Assembly: GCA_907163345.1 (NCBI GenBank)
Contig: CAJQUN010000395.1
Location: forward strand, 1-64,000
Source: Haberlea rhodopensis
Taxonomy: Eukaryota; Streptophyta; Magnoliopsida; Lamiales; Gesneriaceae
Direction of reading: 5' to 3'
DNA: 64,000 nt
This document shows, in pieces, positions 1 through 12,204 of the stretch (position 1 is the first letter of the stretch; each line of letters starts with the position of its first letter). Below the pieces are notes generated by a model. The model was not told where the DNA came from. It saw only the letters and a list, made by a program, of their open reading frames with translations, and did not search any database. A program made the position numbers and the translations under genes.

Positions 1-2945
1 TGACTCAGGGTTCTCAACTCTACTCAATACTACAATTTTTTTAAAACTGTCTGGGAGAAGATATCAGCTATCGCCCACTATTTCATTGTAATTGTGGTGC
101 TGTGGCTGCTTGTACTTGTCAACTTCTTGAAGCTTTATCTACTATCCAACAGCCGATAGTGTTTTAAAATTTTTAGTGGGATACATGACTCTTATGCCTC
201 AATTCGTAGTCAAATTCTTCTTGTTTCTCCTTACCTACTCTTGCGAAGGTATATTCTCTATTACTACAAGAGAAAGTCAACGTTCCTTCAAATCCGACTA
301 TTAGTTCACTGAATTCTTTGGCTATGATAGCTCAACAATCATCCCACAACAATTTCCTCCACTGATCTACGGTATTGTTGGCAAAACAAGCTTATAACAG
401 AGATAAAAAGCGACTAAAATGTTCCCATTGTGGATACAATGGTCACACAGCTGATAATGTTATCAATTGGTTGGTTATCCTATGATTGGAAAGGTCCAAA
501 GGTCCGAGAATTTTGAAGGATCACATAGCCTCAAATGTGATTGCATCTCCTTCTATTCCCACTGCTGAATTCTCTCAGATCTTTACAACCAGTTCATAGC
601 CTTTACAAAAGCTAATTCTCAACAACTTCACAAATCAGTGTCTGAATCCACACATGTTGCTGCTACGGCTGTACAAGGTACCAACTCAGGTAGTTTTATT
701 CTAAAATATTGTAATGCTTTAATTTCTAAATGTTCGCATATATGGATTTGGACACGGGTGCAACTGACCACATGATTGTGATGCTTCTCTTTATACTGAA
801 ATTTTATCTTCTCTCTGTAAATATTCATATGCCAAATGGTGAAGTTGCTACGGCAACACACATAGGAAATGCTCAAGTTACTTCTGATACTTTTTTACAA
901 AAATGTTCTTTGTGTTCCAAACTTTACTTTTAATCTCATATCTGTTTCAAAACTTACTAAGTCAAATAACCTCAGTCTTGAGTTTATCTCTGATAAATGT
1001 TTTATACAGGACCGATTGTCAAGGGAACGACTGGTTTTGCTGAAATTCATGAGGGTTTATATCACCTAAAGCTGTCTAACATTTTTATGTGGCTGTTTCG
1101 TCTACTATACCTACATCTAGCTCTAATTAATGTCGATCTTTGACATTCTAGATTAGGTCACTTGTCATTCAAAGATTATCTCAATTTAAACCTTTCTTGT
1201 ATTGATAAACAACAATCTTGTGATGTTTGTCAATTCTCAGACAAGGGAACTCCTCTTATCCAATTAGTACTTCTGTAGCTTCTTTTGCATTTGAATTGAT
1301 ACATTGTGATTATGGGTCCCTTTTTATGTTCCTTCTTACAATGGTTACAATTTTTTTCTTACTATTGTAGATGATTTCACACGTTGTACTTGGATCTATG
1401 TTATGCAAACGAAGTCCTGAAAACAAAAGACACATTTACAACATTTTTATAATCTAGTTTTTACTCAATTTAATGTTAAGATTAGGATAATTCAATCTGA
1501 TAGTGGATCTGAGTTATCCTTAAAGATTTTTATCACACAAATGGTGTTATACATCAATGTCGTTGTGTTGAAACCCACAACAAATGGACGAGTTGAAAGA
1601 AAGCATCAACTATTATTTAGAAGTTGGTCGAGCTCTTATGTTTCATGCTAGACTTCCTTACATTTCTGGTCTGATTGTGTTTTAACTGCTGTTCATATCA
1701 TAAATAGAGTTCCATCAAAATTATTAAACAATAAGTCTCCTTTTGAGATATTGTACAATAAACCTCCTACATACTCTCATCAACGAGTCCTTGGTGTTTA
1801 TGCTATGCATCAACACTATCTGCATCTCGTAATAAATTTGACTCTAGAGCCACTAAATTGTATTTTTATTGGTTATTCCTTTAGGGTATAAATGTTATAA
1901 ACTATATGATTTAGACACTAAACAAGTGATAATTTCTCAAAATGTTAATATTTTTTGAACATATTTTGCCTTTTAGGAATGTTGTTCAATATATTTCAGA
2001 TTCTGATTCTATATGTGCTGTTGACAATTTTTTTCCAATTCCAGATTCTGTTCCAGTTTTTCATAATGATATTTCAACTCCAGATGTTTCTTTTCCAACA
2101 GAGATAATTGAACAAAATGAAATAGTTCATTCTTCATTACCTCACGCTGACAATACAGAAAGTTCACTGTCACAACTTACTCCAACTGACATTAATTTAG
2201 TGGATTCTCCTGCTTTAAATCCAGTAACTGATATCTTGCCCACTAATATTACTGATCTCAGACTTAGAAAGTCTTCTAGACAAAGGCATTTACCAGCATA
2301 CCTAAATGTATATGACTGTCAGATTCCACAATCTTTAAACAAAACCTTCTGCTCAAATTGTTACTTCTGGAAAACCTTATTCTATTAATCATTTCCTATC
2401 ATTGTCTAATCTTTGTTCATCGCATAAAGTATTCACAGCTTCTATATCTCACAATTGTTGAACCCAAGACATAAAAACAAGCCATTAAAGATCCACACTG
2501 GATAGATGCTATGAAATCGAGATCAAAGCCCTTGAACATACCAATACTTGGAAACTCACTGACTTACCTGCAAATAAGAATTGTATAGGATGTAAGTGGG
2601 TTTATAAAGCTAAATTCAAAGCTGATGGTACTCTTGAAAGATACAAAGCACGTTTAGTAGCAAAAGGCTATACACAAGAAGAGGCATTGATTATTTTGAT
2701 ACTATTTTCACCTGTTGCAAAATTAACCACAGTAAGACTTCTTTTAGCGTTAGCAACTAGTCACAATTGGTTTCTACCATCAATGTGATGTTAATAATGC
2801 TTTCCTACACGGTAACTTAGATGAAGAGGTGTATATGACTCCACCACCAGGATATTGTCAACCAAATGATACTCGTGTTTGCAAATTACTTAAGAGTGTA
2901 TATGGACTAAAACAAGCTTCACAACAATGGTTTCACAAATTAACT
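1..2945 (+). pseudogene. Decayed Ty1/copia gag-pol, 5' part
   Basis: Remnant of a copia polyprotein (capsid, protease, integrase, reverse transcriptase) broken by many stops and frameshifts. In order: a UBN2-type gag fragment in the first 250 bases; a degenerate zinc knuckle near 417-470 (the last Cys is lost); an aspartic protease DTGA motif near 750-765; a GAG-pre-integrase HSRLGH motif near 1143; an integrase core with VDDFTR near 1368, a second Asp in QSDSGSE near 1495 and NGRVERKHQ near 1580; then the RT start with ARLVAKGYTQEE near 2650 and VYGLKQA near 2900. The reading stops at 2945, where a gypsy element is inserted, and resumes at 14143. The 5' LTR lies outside the window. The family is certain; the element is plainly dead. 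Confidence 0.9.
2941..2945. repeat. Target site duplication TAACT (left copy)
   Basis: The five bases TAACT directly precede the LTR starting TGTGGGTCC and recur at 14138-14142 after the other LTR ends in ATTACA. Removing the insert and one copy restores the copia RT reading across the junction, which confirms the insertion boundaries. Confidence 0.93.
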
Positions 2946-4846
2946 TGTGGGTCCTCGTTACTTAATCCATTATGTATTCAATCGTAAGTACATATGTGAG
3001 TCAGAATTAAGTAATTCATACACTGTTTAAGAGTTTCTTACTAATAGGTTGTTACCGATGTACAAAACACAAACCCTATTCACATATACATCACATGTGT
3101 TATTTAAATAACAACCTAAGCCATCACAACTCCTATGCAATGGTTCACCTCGCAGCGGAATAAGACTCACGATTCCCACGTCTATGAAATCCTACAGAAA
3201 CATTCACACAACGTGAGTATAGATAAACCACGATCTTAGTGCAATATCAAAAACACAATATCAATAATAAAGCACAATAAACATCATATCCAATGTGAAT
3301 GCTCTGTATCATGCATCAACCAATGCACCATGTTGACATGTCTCAACTATCACCCTATCATCACGAGACCAATATGATATGTCTATCTCAGCTCAATATG
3401 TCAGTGGAACCACATCACATCTTCATATTAGCAGCACATATCATAGTACCGTACTCATATGTGATAATAGCCAGAGTATATACCCAAACCAGGCGTATAC
3501 CTCTAATGCTAACGTATATGTAGCATACCCGAGCATATACACAAACCATGCGTATGCCTCTAATGCTAAAGCATATACCTCATCCATTTCAAACACATGA
3601 TATCCATGAATGTACATGCATATGATACTACCAATCATATGATACCAACACAACACAATTCATATGATATCAATCTCATAACATCATCACACAATATCTA
3701 TACTCCGTACGTCAACACATACCTGTAAAGCGACACAAACGAGATAAATCAGTCGTCTGGCTAATTGCCTCGTTGCCCCGTCCCCTGTGATGATGCTACA
3801 ATAATATCACCAATAAACCATGTTATAAGAGGCTTCATAAACAATTGTGACAAAAATATAACATTTTCAAAAATTCCAAGGCACCGACCGATCGCTACAA
3901 TTGCCGATCGATCGCCAAAACTTTCTGTCTCCTCGCGATCGATCGCAACTACTTGGCGATCGATCGCCAAAATGCCCTGTTCATAGCGATCGATCGCTAC
4001 AAACTCACCGATCGATCGCCACATATTTTGATCGCCTTAAATTTTATCTGCCCTCGGCGATCGATCGCAACACAAGCACCGATCGATCGCCGATGTCCAG
4101 AAAACTTAGAGCTTGGCGATTTTCAAGCTTATCTTCATGGTACTTCTTCTCCTACTCATAAATTTACATGTAACCATGTTTCTTGCAATCCATAGTATCA
4201 TATAAACATGTTTCTACCATCTTAGAATCCAATTCTTGGCATATAAACATGTTATGATTCTAAGCATGAACATTTGATATTCAAATTCACATACTTCAAC
4301 ACCAACTACACAATTCAAGTTTTAAAACCATAAATTCCTTACCAAGAAGTTAGGAAATCACTTCACTCAACTTCCTAGCTTAATTCTCTAGTGAAATCCT
4401 GCTCAAACCAAGAAGAATCTCCAAGGGTTGGAGAGAAGCTTTTGTAGAGAATTTTAGGTGAAAAGTGGTGTAGTACGTGATTCCACCCACTAATCCACTT
4501 GATATAGGTCATGTTGGAGATAATGACATGCTAATTGCAATGACATGCTAATTGACATGTACATGAAGGTGAAATCCAAATTCAAATGCAAATGCAACTT
4601 TCCTCTTAATTGAAATTGTACATGACATCCAAATCAAATGCATACTCATAGTTACTTGATATGTCACTACACTTGATTTAATTCAACTCATACATTGCCA
4701 TATGTTTCATTCATTGTCATATATCATTTTATACATGTATTAATTCATCATCGGTTCAACGCGAACCCAATTCATATCATATCGAAATTAGTCATAATAA
4801 CGATATAATCATATCACATGTGTATAAAGCAAATCGATGCATTACA
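2946..4846 (-). mobile_element. 3' LTR of the Ty3/gypsy element (gypsy-1)
   Basis: Long terminal repeat of 1901 bases, nearly identical to 12230-14137 apart from scattered substitutions and a few small indels. It begins TG and ends CA on either strand. The element reads on the minus strand, so this is its 3' LTR: a polypurine tract adjoins it at 4847. From its minus-strand start at 4846 it holds a weak TATA-like CTATATC near 4505, a splice-donor-like GGTAAGG near 4342, the palindrome array at 3883-4093, an acceptor-like TTGTAG near 3800, and the conserved GACGTACGG hairpin near 3705-3724. Confidence 0.93.
3883..4093. repeat. CGATCGATCG palindrome array in gypsy-1 3' LTR
   Basis: Seven exact copies of the 10-base palindrome CGATCGATCG, plus degenerate ones at the left edge (CGACCGATCG) and near 4030, spaced roughly 20-50 bases apart with unrelated AT-rich spacers. 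The flanking base usually extends the palindrome to GCGATCGATCGC. Unequal spacing and non-repeated spacers exclude a simple tandem repeat. Confidence 0.9.
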
Positions 4847-4861
4847 ATTCTCCCCCCACTC
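4847..4861 (-). promoter_or_regulatory. Polypurine tract of gypsy-1
   Basis: On the minus strand the bases AGTGGGGGGAGAAT directly precede the 3' LTR start TGTAATGC. This is the expected position and composition of the plus-strand primer for reverse transcription. Confidence 0.88.
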
Positions 4862-4865
4862 ATTG

Positions 4866-4885
4866 AATTTCGTCCTCGAAATTGC
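4866..4885 (-). promoter_or_regulatory. Conserved AATTTCG-N4-CGAAATT hairpin near the 3' LTR
   Basis: An inverted repeat with seven-base arms and a four-base loop lies just inside the polypurine tract. The same block sits in the same place in the non-coding element at 32321-32338. In plant chromoviruses this area is the end of pol or the short 3' leader. Its role is not established here. Confidence 0.6.
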
Positions 4886-4984
4886 ATATACAAACATAAT
4901 ACATGCTTCACATAACAACACATATGATATATGCAACATAAGAAACATGTAAAAATAACATATTAACATACTAGAAAACAAATC

Positions 4985-5365
4985 CGGATACTGTTGCATC
5001 ATATGCTGCTCCGTCTCCCACGTTGCCTCTTCGACACCCCTTCTGTCCCACTGGACTTTAACCATCGGAATCACCTTATTACGTAACCTACGTTCAGCTC
5101 GATCCAAGATCATAATCGGCCGTTCTACATACGACATATCTGCATCCAACTGTACATCAGGTAGTTGCAATATATGACTCGGATCTGGTTCATACTTCCT
5201 CAACAGTGAAACATGAAACACATCATGAATACTACTCAATGTAGGGTAGTGCCAATCGATATGCCAACGTACCAATACGTTGCAATACCTCATACGGACC
5301 AACGTACCGTGGAGACAACTTTCCACGTCTACCAAATCGTACCACACCTTTAAATGGTGCAACTT
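4985..5365 (-). pseudogene. gypsy-1 integrase C-terminus and chromodomain-like tail
   Basis: C-terminal end of the gypsy pol polyprotein. The minus-strand reading contains the HDVFHVSLLRKY motif typical of the integrase C-terminus in plant chromoviruses, then PIMILDRAERRLRNK and VEEATWE, the chromodomain-like region that steers integration into chromatin. Reading-frame breaks are present at its N-terminal side near 5250-5365. The chromodomain-like tail suggests the Tekay/Del branch, but this rests on motifs remembered from that clade, not on a tree. Confidence 0.8.
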
Positions 5366-6019
5366 TCAAAATACACGATCACCAACTTGAAATTCAAATG
5401 GTCTACGTCGCTTATTGGTATAAGCAGCCTGTCGGTCCTGAGCAGCTTTGAGTTTCAATCGAATCACTTTCACTTTGTCTTCCATTTCATGAATCATATC
5501 CGGTCCATGTAAGGAGAACTGATCCACATCATCCCAATACAATGGCGATCTACACCGTCGCCCGTACAGAGCCTCAAATGGTGTCATCTGTATACTAGAT
5601 TGATAACTGTTATTATATGAAAATTCCACTAATGGCAACGATTCTTGCCAAGAGTTATCAAACTCTAATACACAGGCACGCAACATATCTTCAAGTGTCT
5701 GTATCGTACGCTCTGTCTGTCCATCTGTTTGAGGATGATATCATGTACTCAACCGCACTTCAGTTCCCAACGCTGTCTGTAACCCTTCCCAAAAATGAGA
5801 AGTAAATCTCGGATCCCTATCCGACACAATGGAAACTGGTATACCATGTAGTCTCACTACATGTTGAATGTACAACTGTGCCATTCTCAGATACGTAAAT
5901 GTCATACAATATGGCACAAAATGAGCTACTTTGGTGAGTCGGTCAACAATCACCCAAATGGCATCCCAACCAGAAGATGTCCATGGCAAATGAGTCACAA
6001 AATCCATCGTGATATGTTC
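5366..6019 (-). pseudogene. gypsy-1 integrase core
   Basis: DDE integrase core of the gypsy element. The minus-strand reading begins MDFVTHLPW near 6007 and continues through IVDRLTKVAHF, SDRDPRFTSHFW and, after a premature TGA near 5745, HPQTDGQTERT, then SYQSSIQMTPFEALYGR. These supply the conserved catalytic Asp, Asp and Glu context. The reading is interrupted by TGA codons near 6018 (where the family has Trp) and near 5745, so this copy cannot make integrase. Confidence 0.88.
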
Positions 6020-8101
6020 TCATTTCCACTGAGGAATTTCCAAACTGTGTAATTCACCTCCTGGTTTCTGTCTTTTTGCTTTTACTTGTTGACAGACTAA
6101 ACACCGTTTTACAAAGTTCAACACATCCTGTTTCATGCGTTTCCACAAAAATTGGGTACGCAAATCTTTATACATTTTCTTTCCACCAGGATATATACTA
6201 TATCGACTACAATGAGCATGTTGTAGTAGTTCTTGGCGTAGTCCTAATATCGCAGGTACTACCCAACAATTCCTGTATTTCAGAATTCCATTACTTGCAA
6301 GTACAAACTGCGATGTTTGTCCTTGACTTATCATTTCCTTCCAATGTTGTACCTCATCATCAGTCATTTGTGTCGTTCTGATTTTCTCAAAAATGTCGGG
6401 TTCAACCAACAATGTTGATACCCGTACTGGCACTGTTTCCACATCAAATTTATAGCCCAATGTACAACACGATGTCATCAACGCTGATAAATGAATCATC
6501 TCATCAGCCGTATGATGTACTTTCCGACTCAAGGCATCTGCTGTAAGATTAGCCTTTCCTGGATGATATTCAATCTCACAATCATAATCTTTCAACAGAT
6601 CCATCCATCTTCTTTGCCTCATATTCAACTCTGCTTGAGTGAATAAAAACTTTAAGCTTTTATGATCTGTGTATATGGTAAACGACGTACCATATAAATA
6701 ATGTCGCCATATCTTCAAGGCAAAGACAATGGCAGCCAATTCCAGATCATGCACTGGATATCGCATTTCATGTGGTTTCAATTGTCGTGATGCATAAGCC
6801 ACTACATGTTTATCCTGCATCAATACACAAACCAAACCTAGTAATGATGCATCAGTATATAAGGCAAACCTGTCATGTTCCGATGAAATGATCAAAACTG
6901 GAGCTGTAGTTAATCGATGTTTCAATTCCTGAAAACTACGCTCACATGCCTCCGACCATCGAAACGATACTCCCTTCTGTGTCAAATGTGTCAATGGTTT
7001 GGCAATTGTTGAAAATCCTTCAACAAAGCGTCTATAATATCCAGCCAAACCCAAGAAACTACGAATCTCTGGCACAGAAGTAGGTGCTGACCAATTCAAC
7101 ACTGCTTCTACTTTCTTCGGATCAACTGATATACCTTCTTCTGAAATTACATGCCCCAAAAAGCCGACACTGTTCAACCAAAACTCACACTTACTGAGTT
7201 TGGCATACAACTGATGTGTTCTCAACAATTGCAATACCATATGCAAATGTTGGGCATGTTCTACATCACTCTGTGAATAGATCAATATATCACCGATAAA
7301 AACAATGACAAATCGATCAAGGTATTCCTGGAACACCCGATTCATTAAACTCATAAAGAAAGCTGGAGCATTTGTCACTCCAAATGGCATCACCAGAAAC
7401 TCATAATGTCCATAGCGAGTTCTGAATGCTGTCTTCTGTACATCACCCTCTCTCACACGTATTTGATGATAACCAGATCTCAAATCAATCTTAGAATAGA
7501 TTTTTGATCCCTGTAACTGATCAAATAAATCATCAATACGAGGAATAGGATATTTATTCTTTATGGTTACATTGTCCAATTGTCGATAGTCAATACACAA
7601 TCGCATTGTCCCATCCTTCTTCTTAACAAATAATATCGGAGCACCCCAAGGCGATACATTAGGACGTATGTACCCCTTGTCCAATAAGTCTTGCAATTGA
7701 GTTTTCAATTCTTTCAATTCAGTTGGTGCCATCCGATAGGGAGTTCGTGAAATTGCAGAAGTATCAGGTATCAAATCAATACCAAATTCCACTTCTCGAC
7801 TCGGTGGAAATCCAGGAATCTCATCTGGAAATACATCAGCATACTCTGCAACCACTGGTATATCCTCCACTTTCCTGTCTATTTGCCATTCAGTCACATC
7901 AAGTGCATAAATCAAATATCCCATATGCCCACGTTCCAACAAACGTGACATGCGGATAGCCGATATCAAAGGAATCCTTGCCCTCGATCCCCGACCATAA
8001 AAGAACCACTGATTTCCAGTCTCAGACTGAAATCTTACTGTCTTCTGACAACAATCCACAACAGACTGATATTTACTCAACACATCAATTCCAAAATGCA
8101 A
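6020..8101 (-). pseudogene. gypsy-1 reverse transcriptase, RNase H and integrase zinc-binding domain
   Basis: The longest open stretch of the element, 693 codons. In order: the RT with YPIPRIDDLFDQLQG and KIDLRSGYHQIRV; the RT active-site block, which reads FVIVFIGDILIYS instead of the usual FIDDILIYS (the Asp to Gly change is at 7292-7294); RNase H with LYTDAS, YTDHKSL and HPGKANLTADALSR; and the integrase zinc-binding segment ending CLVCQQVKA, in which the usual YSIHPGG reads YSIYPGG. Although open, it should be inactive because of the lost catalytic Asp. It joins the protease with a one-base frameshift near 8095. Confidence 0.93.
7289..7297 (-). other. Mutated RT active site (FIDD to FIGD)
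   Basis: The second residue of the catalytic Asp-Asp pair block is GGT (Gly) where RT enzymes need Asp. The flanking residues VFI and ILIYS are unchanged, so this is a point change in an otherwise conserved block. Confidence 0.85.
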
Positions 8102-8508
8102 TCAAAATCTGTCATGTCTAACACAATCAAATCGGCTTGTATCTCATATTCCATATCAAACTGACAAACACAATCGGACACACTCTGACAAGCCATCACA
8201 GTAGTTCTCATGGGTGTCGAAACATAAAGAGGCATCAACAGTGGAGACGAGCATATATGATACCGGTCAATAAAATTTTGTGCAACAAAAGAATGTGATG
8301 CACCAGTATCAATCAAAAGTAAAGCTGGATAAGTAAACAGAGTACACTTAACCGCTATCACATCATCAGGAGCTGCCTCTGCTTGCTCCCTGTTCTGTGC
8401 ATGTACCTGAGCCTGAGGTGGTCCTTCCCTCTGTCCTCCACCAGACTGTGTCCTGTGGTCTCTGCTGCACTGTATTCTCTGACATTGGTCCTCTCCTCTG
8501 TTGTCCAC
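8077..8508 (-). pseudogene. gypsy-1 aspartic protease, second tandem copy
   Basis: Retroviral-type aspartic protease with LLIDTGASHSF, followed by CQFDMEYEIQADLIVLDMTDFDCI. It is the downstream member of a 530-base tandem duplication. Compared with the upstream copy, one A is missing in the run near 8095 (four instead of five), which shifts the frame before FGIDVLSKY and separates protease from RT. Its own zinc knuckle, CYRCGRTGHMIRDC in 8366-8584, is intact. Confidence 0.85.
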
Positions 8509-8562
8509 CCACTTGAGGACAATCTCTAATCATATGACCGGTCCTCCCACAACGATAACAAA

Positions 8563-9057
8563 CTAGAGTATCTTCTGACAACAATCCACAACAGACTGAT
8601 ATTTACTCAACACATCAATTCCAAAAATGCAATCAAAATCTGTCATGTCTAACACAATCAAATCGGCTTGTATCTCATTTTCCATATCAAACTGACAAAC
8701 ACAATCGGACACACTCTGATAAGCCATCACAGTAGTTCCCATGGGTGTCGAAACATAAAGAGGCATCAACAGTGGAGACGAGCATATATGATACCGGTCA
8801 ATAAAATTTTGTGCAACAAAAGAATGTGATGCACCAGTATCAATCAAAAGTAAAGCTAGATAAGTAAACAGAGTACACTTACCCGCTATCACATCATCAT
8901 GAGCTGCCTCTGCTTGCTCCTGTTCAGTGCATATACCTGAGCCTGAGGTGGTCCTGCCCTCTGTCCTCCACCAGGCTGTGGTATATCCTGTGGTCTCTGT
9001 TGCACTGTATTCTCTGACATTGGTCCTCTCCTCTGTTGTCCACCCACTTGAGGACAA
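8563..9057 (-). pseudogene. gypsy-1 aspartic protease, first tandem copy
   Basis: The same protease segment (LLIDTGASHSF) in the upstream position. Here the DFDCIFGIDVLSKYQS frame is intact, but the sequence ends at the duplication joint with CCQKIL and a stop, then runs into a second zinc knuckle. The linker before the protease reads in different frames in the two copies. Confidence 0.82.
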
Positions 9058-9960
9058 TCTCTAATCATATGACCGGTCCTCCCACTACGATAACAAACAG
9101 GAGTATCAAATTGTGGACAATCTCTTTTAAAATGTGGCCCTCTACATTTAAAACACTGTAATCCTCGACCACTGCTACTGCTACTGCTACTGCCTTGGGA
9201 CTGTCCCTTGGCTCTTCGGTCATCCCCTTTCCGTGGTCCAAAACGTTTCCCACCAAATCGAGAGGAAGAAGCACTTCCGCGTGATGGTTTAAACGTTTCC
9301 CCCCGTGGTCTCATACTCTCTGATGCAGGTATCTGAGAATGTCCCACATCCTGATAAACACCAACAGCAATCTCAGCCATTTCGGCTCTCATCAACGCTT
9401 CCTCATATGAACAAGGGTTATTAGACACCACCCTATCAAATAACTCCGGCCTCAAGCCCTTTACAAATTGTCTAATCTTTACCTTGGTATTAGCAGCAAT
9501 ATGTGGTACATATCGTAACAATGACGAATAGTGCACCGCTTACTCAGACACAGTCATACTACCCTGTTTCAGATTTGTAAACTCATCATCTTTCCTCTGC
9601 CTTGCAGCCACAAAGAAGTAGTGAGCAAGAAAACGAGTTCTGAAAACATCCCAGTCCACAGTCTGACCTTGAGCTCTCAGCTCAATCAATGTAGCTTTCC
9701 ACCACATCATAGCTTTTTTTGCCAATTGGAACTCAGCCAAACGTAACCAAGCAGTCTTGGCACATGGTGCAGATACAAATATCTGTTCAACACGCTCTAA
9801 CCATTCCTCTGCCAATTCCCCTGATTCCGTACCCTCAAAGCGGGGTGGCTGATAACTCAGAAACTGTGTCAAAGTCAATTCCCCAGGCAACAATACATGT
9901 TCCACTGGCCCTTGCCCAATTGGTGGTGGTGGCACAGGCGTCATCCTCACACTAGCATTG
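8889..9960 (-). pseudogene. gypsy-1 gag (main part)
   Basis: Capsid/nucleocapsid protein of the gypsy element, minus strand. It reads VEHVLLPGELTLTQF, then WLERVEQIF and FRTRFLAHYFF, typical of plant gypsy Retrotrans_gag. A TAA at 9537-9542 interrupts MTVSE-AVHYSSLLRY. The C-terminal part carries two zinc knuckles, CFKCRGPHFKRDC and CYRSGRTGHMIRDC; the second has Ser for the second Cys. The first residues are displaced 2 kb away (12019-12065) by the solo LTR. Confidence 0.9.
9956..9960. repeat. Target site duplication CATTG (left copy)
   Basis: CATTG flanks the left end of the solo LTR and recurs at 12014-12018. Joining the flanks rejoins the gag reading frame. Confidence 0.92.
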
Positions 9961-12013
9961 TGTAAGGACCCTAATCCTTAAATGCGGAACCAAGGCATAA
10001 TAGAGCTAATATAAATGATCAGAGTGAGAAATAACGTGTTGAGTTTATGAGCTTAAGCATTACATGCCAAAAATAAGGACTACCAAAAATGGATTAATTA
10101 CATTCTCCATCAAATGAATGCTATCAACTAGTTTTACACTACTCCTAGAGTAGACACTAGGCAAAATAATCATGTCCTTCATCTACCAAAGATGCTCTTC
10201 AAGCTCACTGTCTCAACCCGTCTAGCCCTCCTATCATGCCAAACGTGTACCTACAAGGACAACCCCCAAACATGAGCAATAATAATCATTCATATTCAAC
10301 ACAATATGAAGATAAAGCGTAAATGCATAATCATAATAAAACACTTCCTGTTTTCCCATGCATTTCAAACGCTTCCCGTCTAGTTGTCCCTGTACCATAA
10401 CTCATGAGTATAATCAACAGATTATTTTTAATGGTCAAAACATGTCATGACATATACCAGCTCATCAATACCAAATACTGATCACCAATCCCTAGTCTGT
10501 CCATCACAATGTATTTTAATGCCCCTCGCTTATTTACATATAGGCGGCATAGGATAACCTCGCTTCAATGGACATGCGGGACTCCCACCCCTCGCCTCTC
10601 ATTGAGCGGCAAATACCCTTTCCTCGCCCTATATGATAACCACGCTCAAATGTGACATGCGGCGCTCCCACCCCTCGCTTCACATTTAGCGGAACCAAAA
10701 CAAATAGCGGCAAGCATTAAAATCATCAAGGGATGACCACGACTCATGGGATGTGCACCAATAATCATATGCATCCATAAACATCATGCATAACATGTAT
10801 TTGCATCCACAATGCAATACCACATATATACTCGCATCCACAATGCATAAACAATGAGTATATAAGATACATGTACCGTTGGGGTGCCCGTACGTCCACT
10901 ACGTACCTTTCCAAAAGTGGAATTGATCTGGCTTCAGTTCCTCGGTTGCGTTGCTACCTGGGATGGTTCTACACAATCACACAACCCCATATTAGAAGCC
11001 AAATAATAGCCAAATACCAAAAATTTGACAAAAGAAATCATTTCTCAAAAATCCACTGGCGGCGATCGATCGCTTCACCCAGGCGATCGGTCGCCTCAAA
11101 ATTTCCACTGCGGCGATCGGTCGCCCCAAACATGGCGCTCGATCGCCCCAAACATGGCGCTCGATCGCCATCCTTTGATTTGGCCACTGCCTCTCGGCGA
11201 TCGGTCGCCTCATTTTAGGCGATCGATCGCCTAACCCGCAAAAATGCTACTGTCCCTTGGCGATCGGTCGCCTCTTTTCAGGCGATCGATCGCCTCGCGC
11301 AGAGTCGCGTTTTTCACCATTTTTGCACCCAAAAATTCTTCCAATCCATACCAACACTTAACCAAACAAACCAACAACATCTAAACAACATAAACCACCA
11401 AAATATACTTCAAAACAAGTATAAACTCAACATATAACCAAACCCACAACAACCCAACAAAAACCCATTTTAAAACCATTCAAAATCATACCAAACTCAA
11501 ACAAAACCTTACAAAATTAACCATGAGGTATCCATACCTCTTGGGGACCTCAAATCACCCAACAAGCTCCACAAATCAAGATTTTTGAAAGGTTTCTCTT
11601 CACCCCAAAGTTTGAGCTCGAAAATGGAAGGAGGAAGGGTTTGTGGATTTGATTTTGGTAAAGTGTGGGTGTTGGTAAAGGTGGGGGGTTATAAGTTAAA
11701 ATAGGGTGCATACAATACCACGGTGTATAAAACACCCCAACATGATATTTTCCAAAGCATTAAACCAAATGCACCAAAATATCAATTAAACACATGATTT
11801 CAAATTAATTGCTAACCAAGGCAAATAAATCATGCTTCCAACCATAATTCCCAACATGCCCAACATGCACCCTGAAATGCTATCCCGGGTCACCCTATCA
11901 CGTGACTAAGCATTTCCACATAATAATTCCAACACATAATTAATTACCACCATAATTAATCACATAATCACAATTAATGCCCAAATGCAATTAATCATTT
12001 CAGGGATATCACA
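9961..12013 (-). mobile_element. Solo LTR of a gypsy family, nested in gag
   Basis: A 2053-base LTR starting TGTAAGGACCC and ending ATATCACA on the plus strand, with no internal region and a perfect CATTG duplication, so it is a solo LTR left by recombination between LTRs. On the minus strand it starts TGTGATATCCC and is related to the plus-strand LTRs at 61497 and 62747. It has a donor-like AAGAGGTATGG near 11541, the palindrome array, an acceptor-like TTGTGTAG near 10970 and the GTACGT/ACGTAC hairpin near 10890-10912. Bases 10510-10690 contain short repeats with CCTCGCTT and GCGGCA. Confidence 0.93.
11060..11295. repeat. CGATCGRTCG palindrome array in the solo LTR
   Basis: Three exact CGATCGATCG cores plus about six one-base variants (CGATCGGTCG and GCTCGATCG), each usually flanked as GGC...GCC, with unrelated spacers. 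It lies 718-953 bases from the LTR start, inside the predicted leader intron. Confidence 0.88.
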
Positions 12014-12065
12014 CATTGCCCCTCATGGCGTCCACAACATCCTCATGATACTCTCTGTCTGTCAT
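12014..12065 (-). pseudogene. gypsy-1 gag N-terminus, displaced
   Basis: The first codons of gag. On the minus strand an ATG at 12065-12063 reads MTDREYHEDVVDAMRGN up to the CATTG duplication. Joined to 9960 it continues directly into the conserved gag sequence, so the start codon is well supported. Confidence 0.8.
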
Positions 12066-12204
12066 AACTGCATATCACGGGTTAACAATAACATTCACAA
12101 ATATAAAACATGTTAGAAGAACATCATATTACAAATCCTAACATGTTTTCAAGTGTTTAGGTAACTCCCTAATACACTTCCTCTACCCATGTTCACCACG
12201 TTCT

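Larger units (their letters stand above)
8041..9100 (-). repeat. 530-bp tandem duplication of zinc knuckle plus protease
   Basis: Bases from 8041 and from 8571 match one another for about 530 bases, with only a few substitutions and small indels. Each unit begins with the same TCTTCTGACAACAATCC and carries one CCHC knuckle and one protease. Confidence 0.9.

Noticed and set aside
3883..4093. Interspersed palindromes that superficially resemble a CRISPR array
   Set aside because: Plant nuclear DNA, repeat units of only 10-12 bases, irregular spacing of 20-50 bases, no cas genes; the arrays belong to LTRs.
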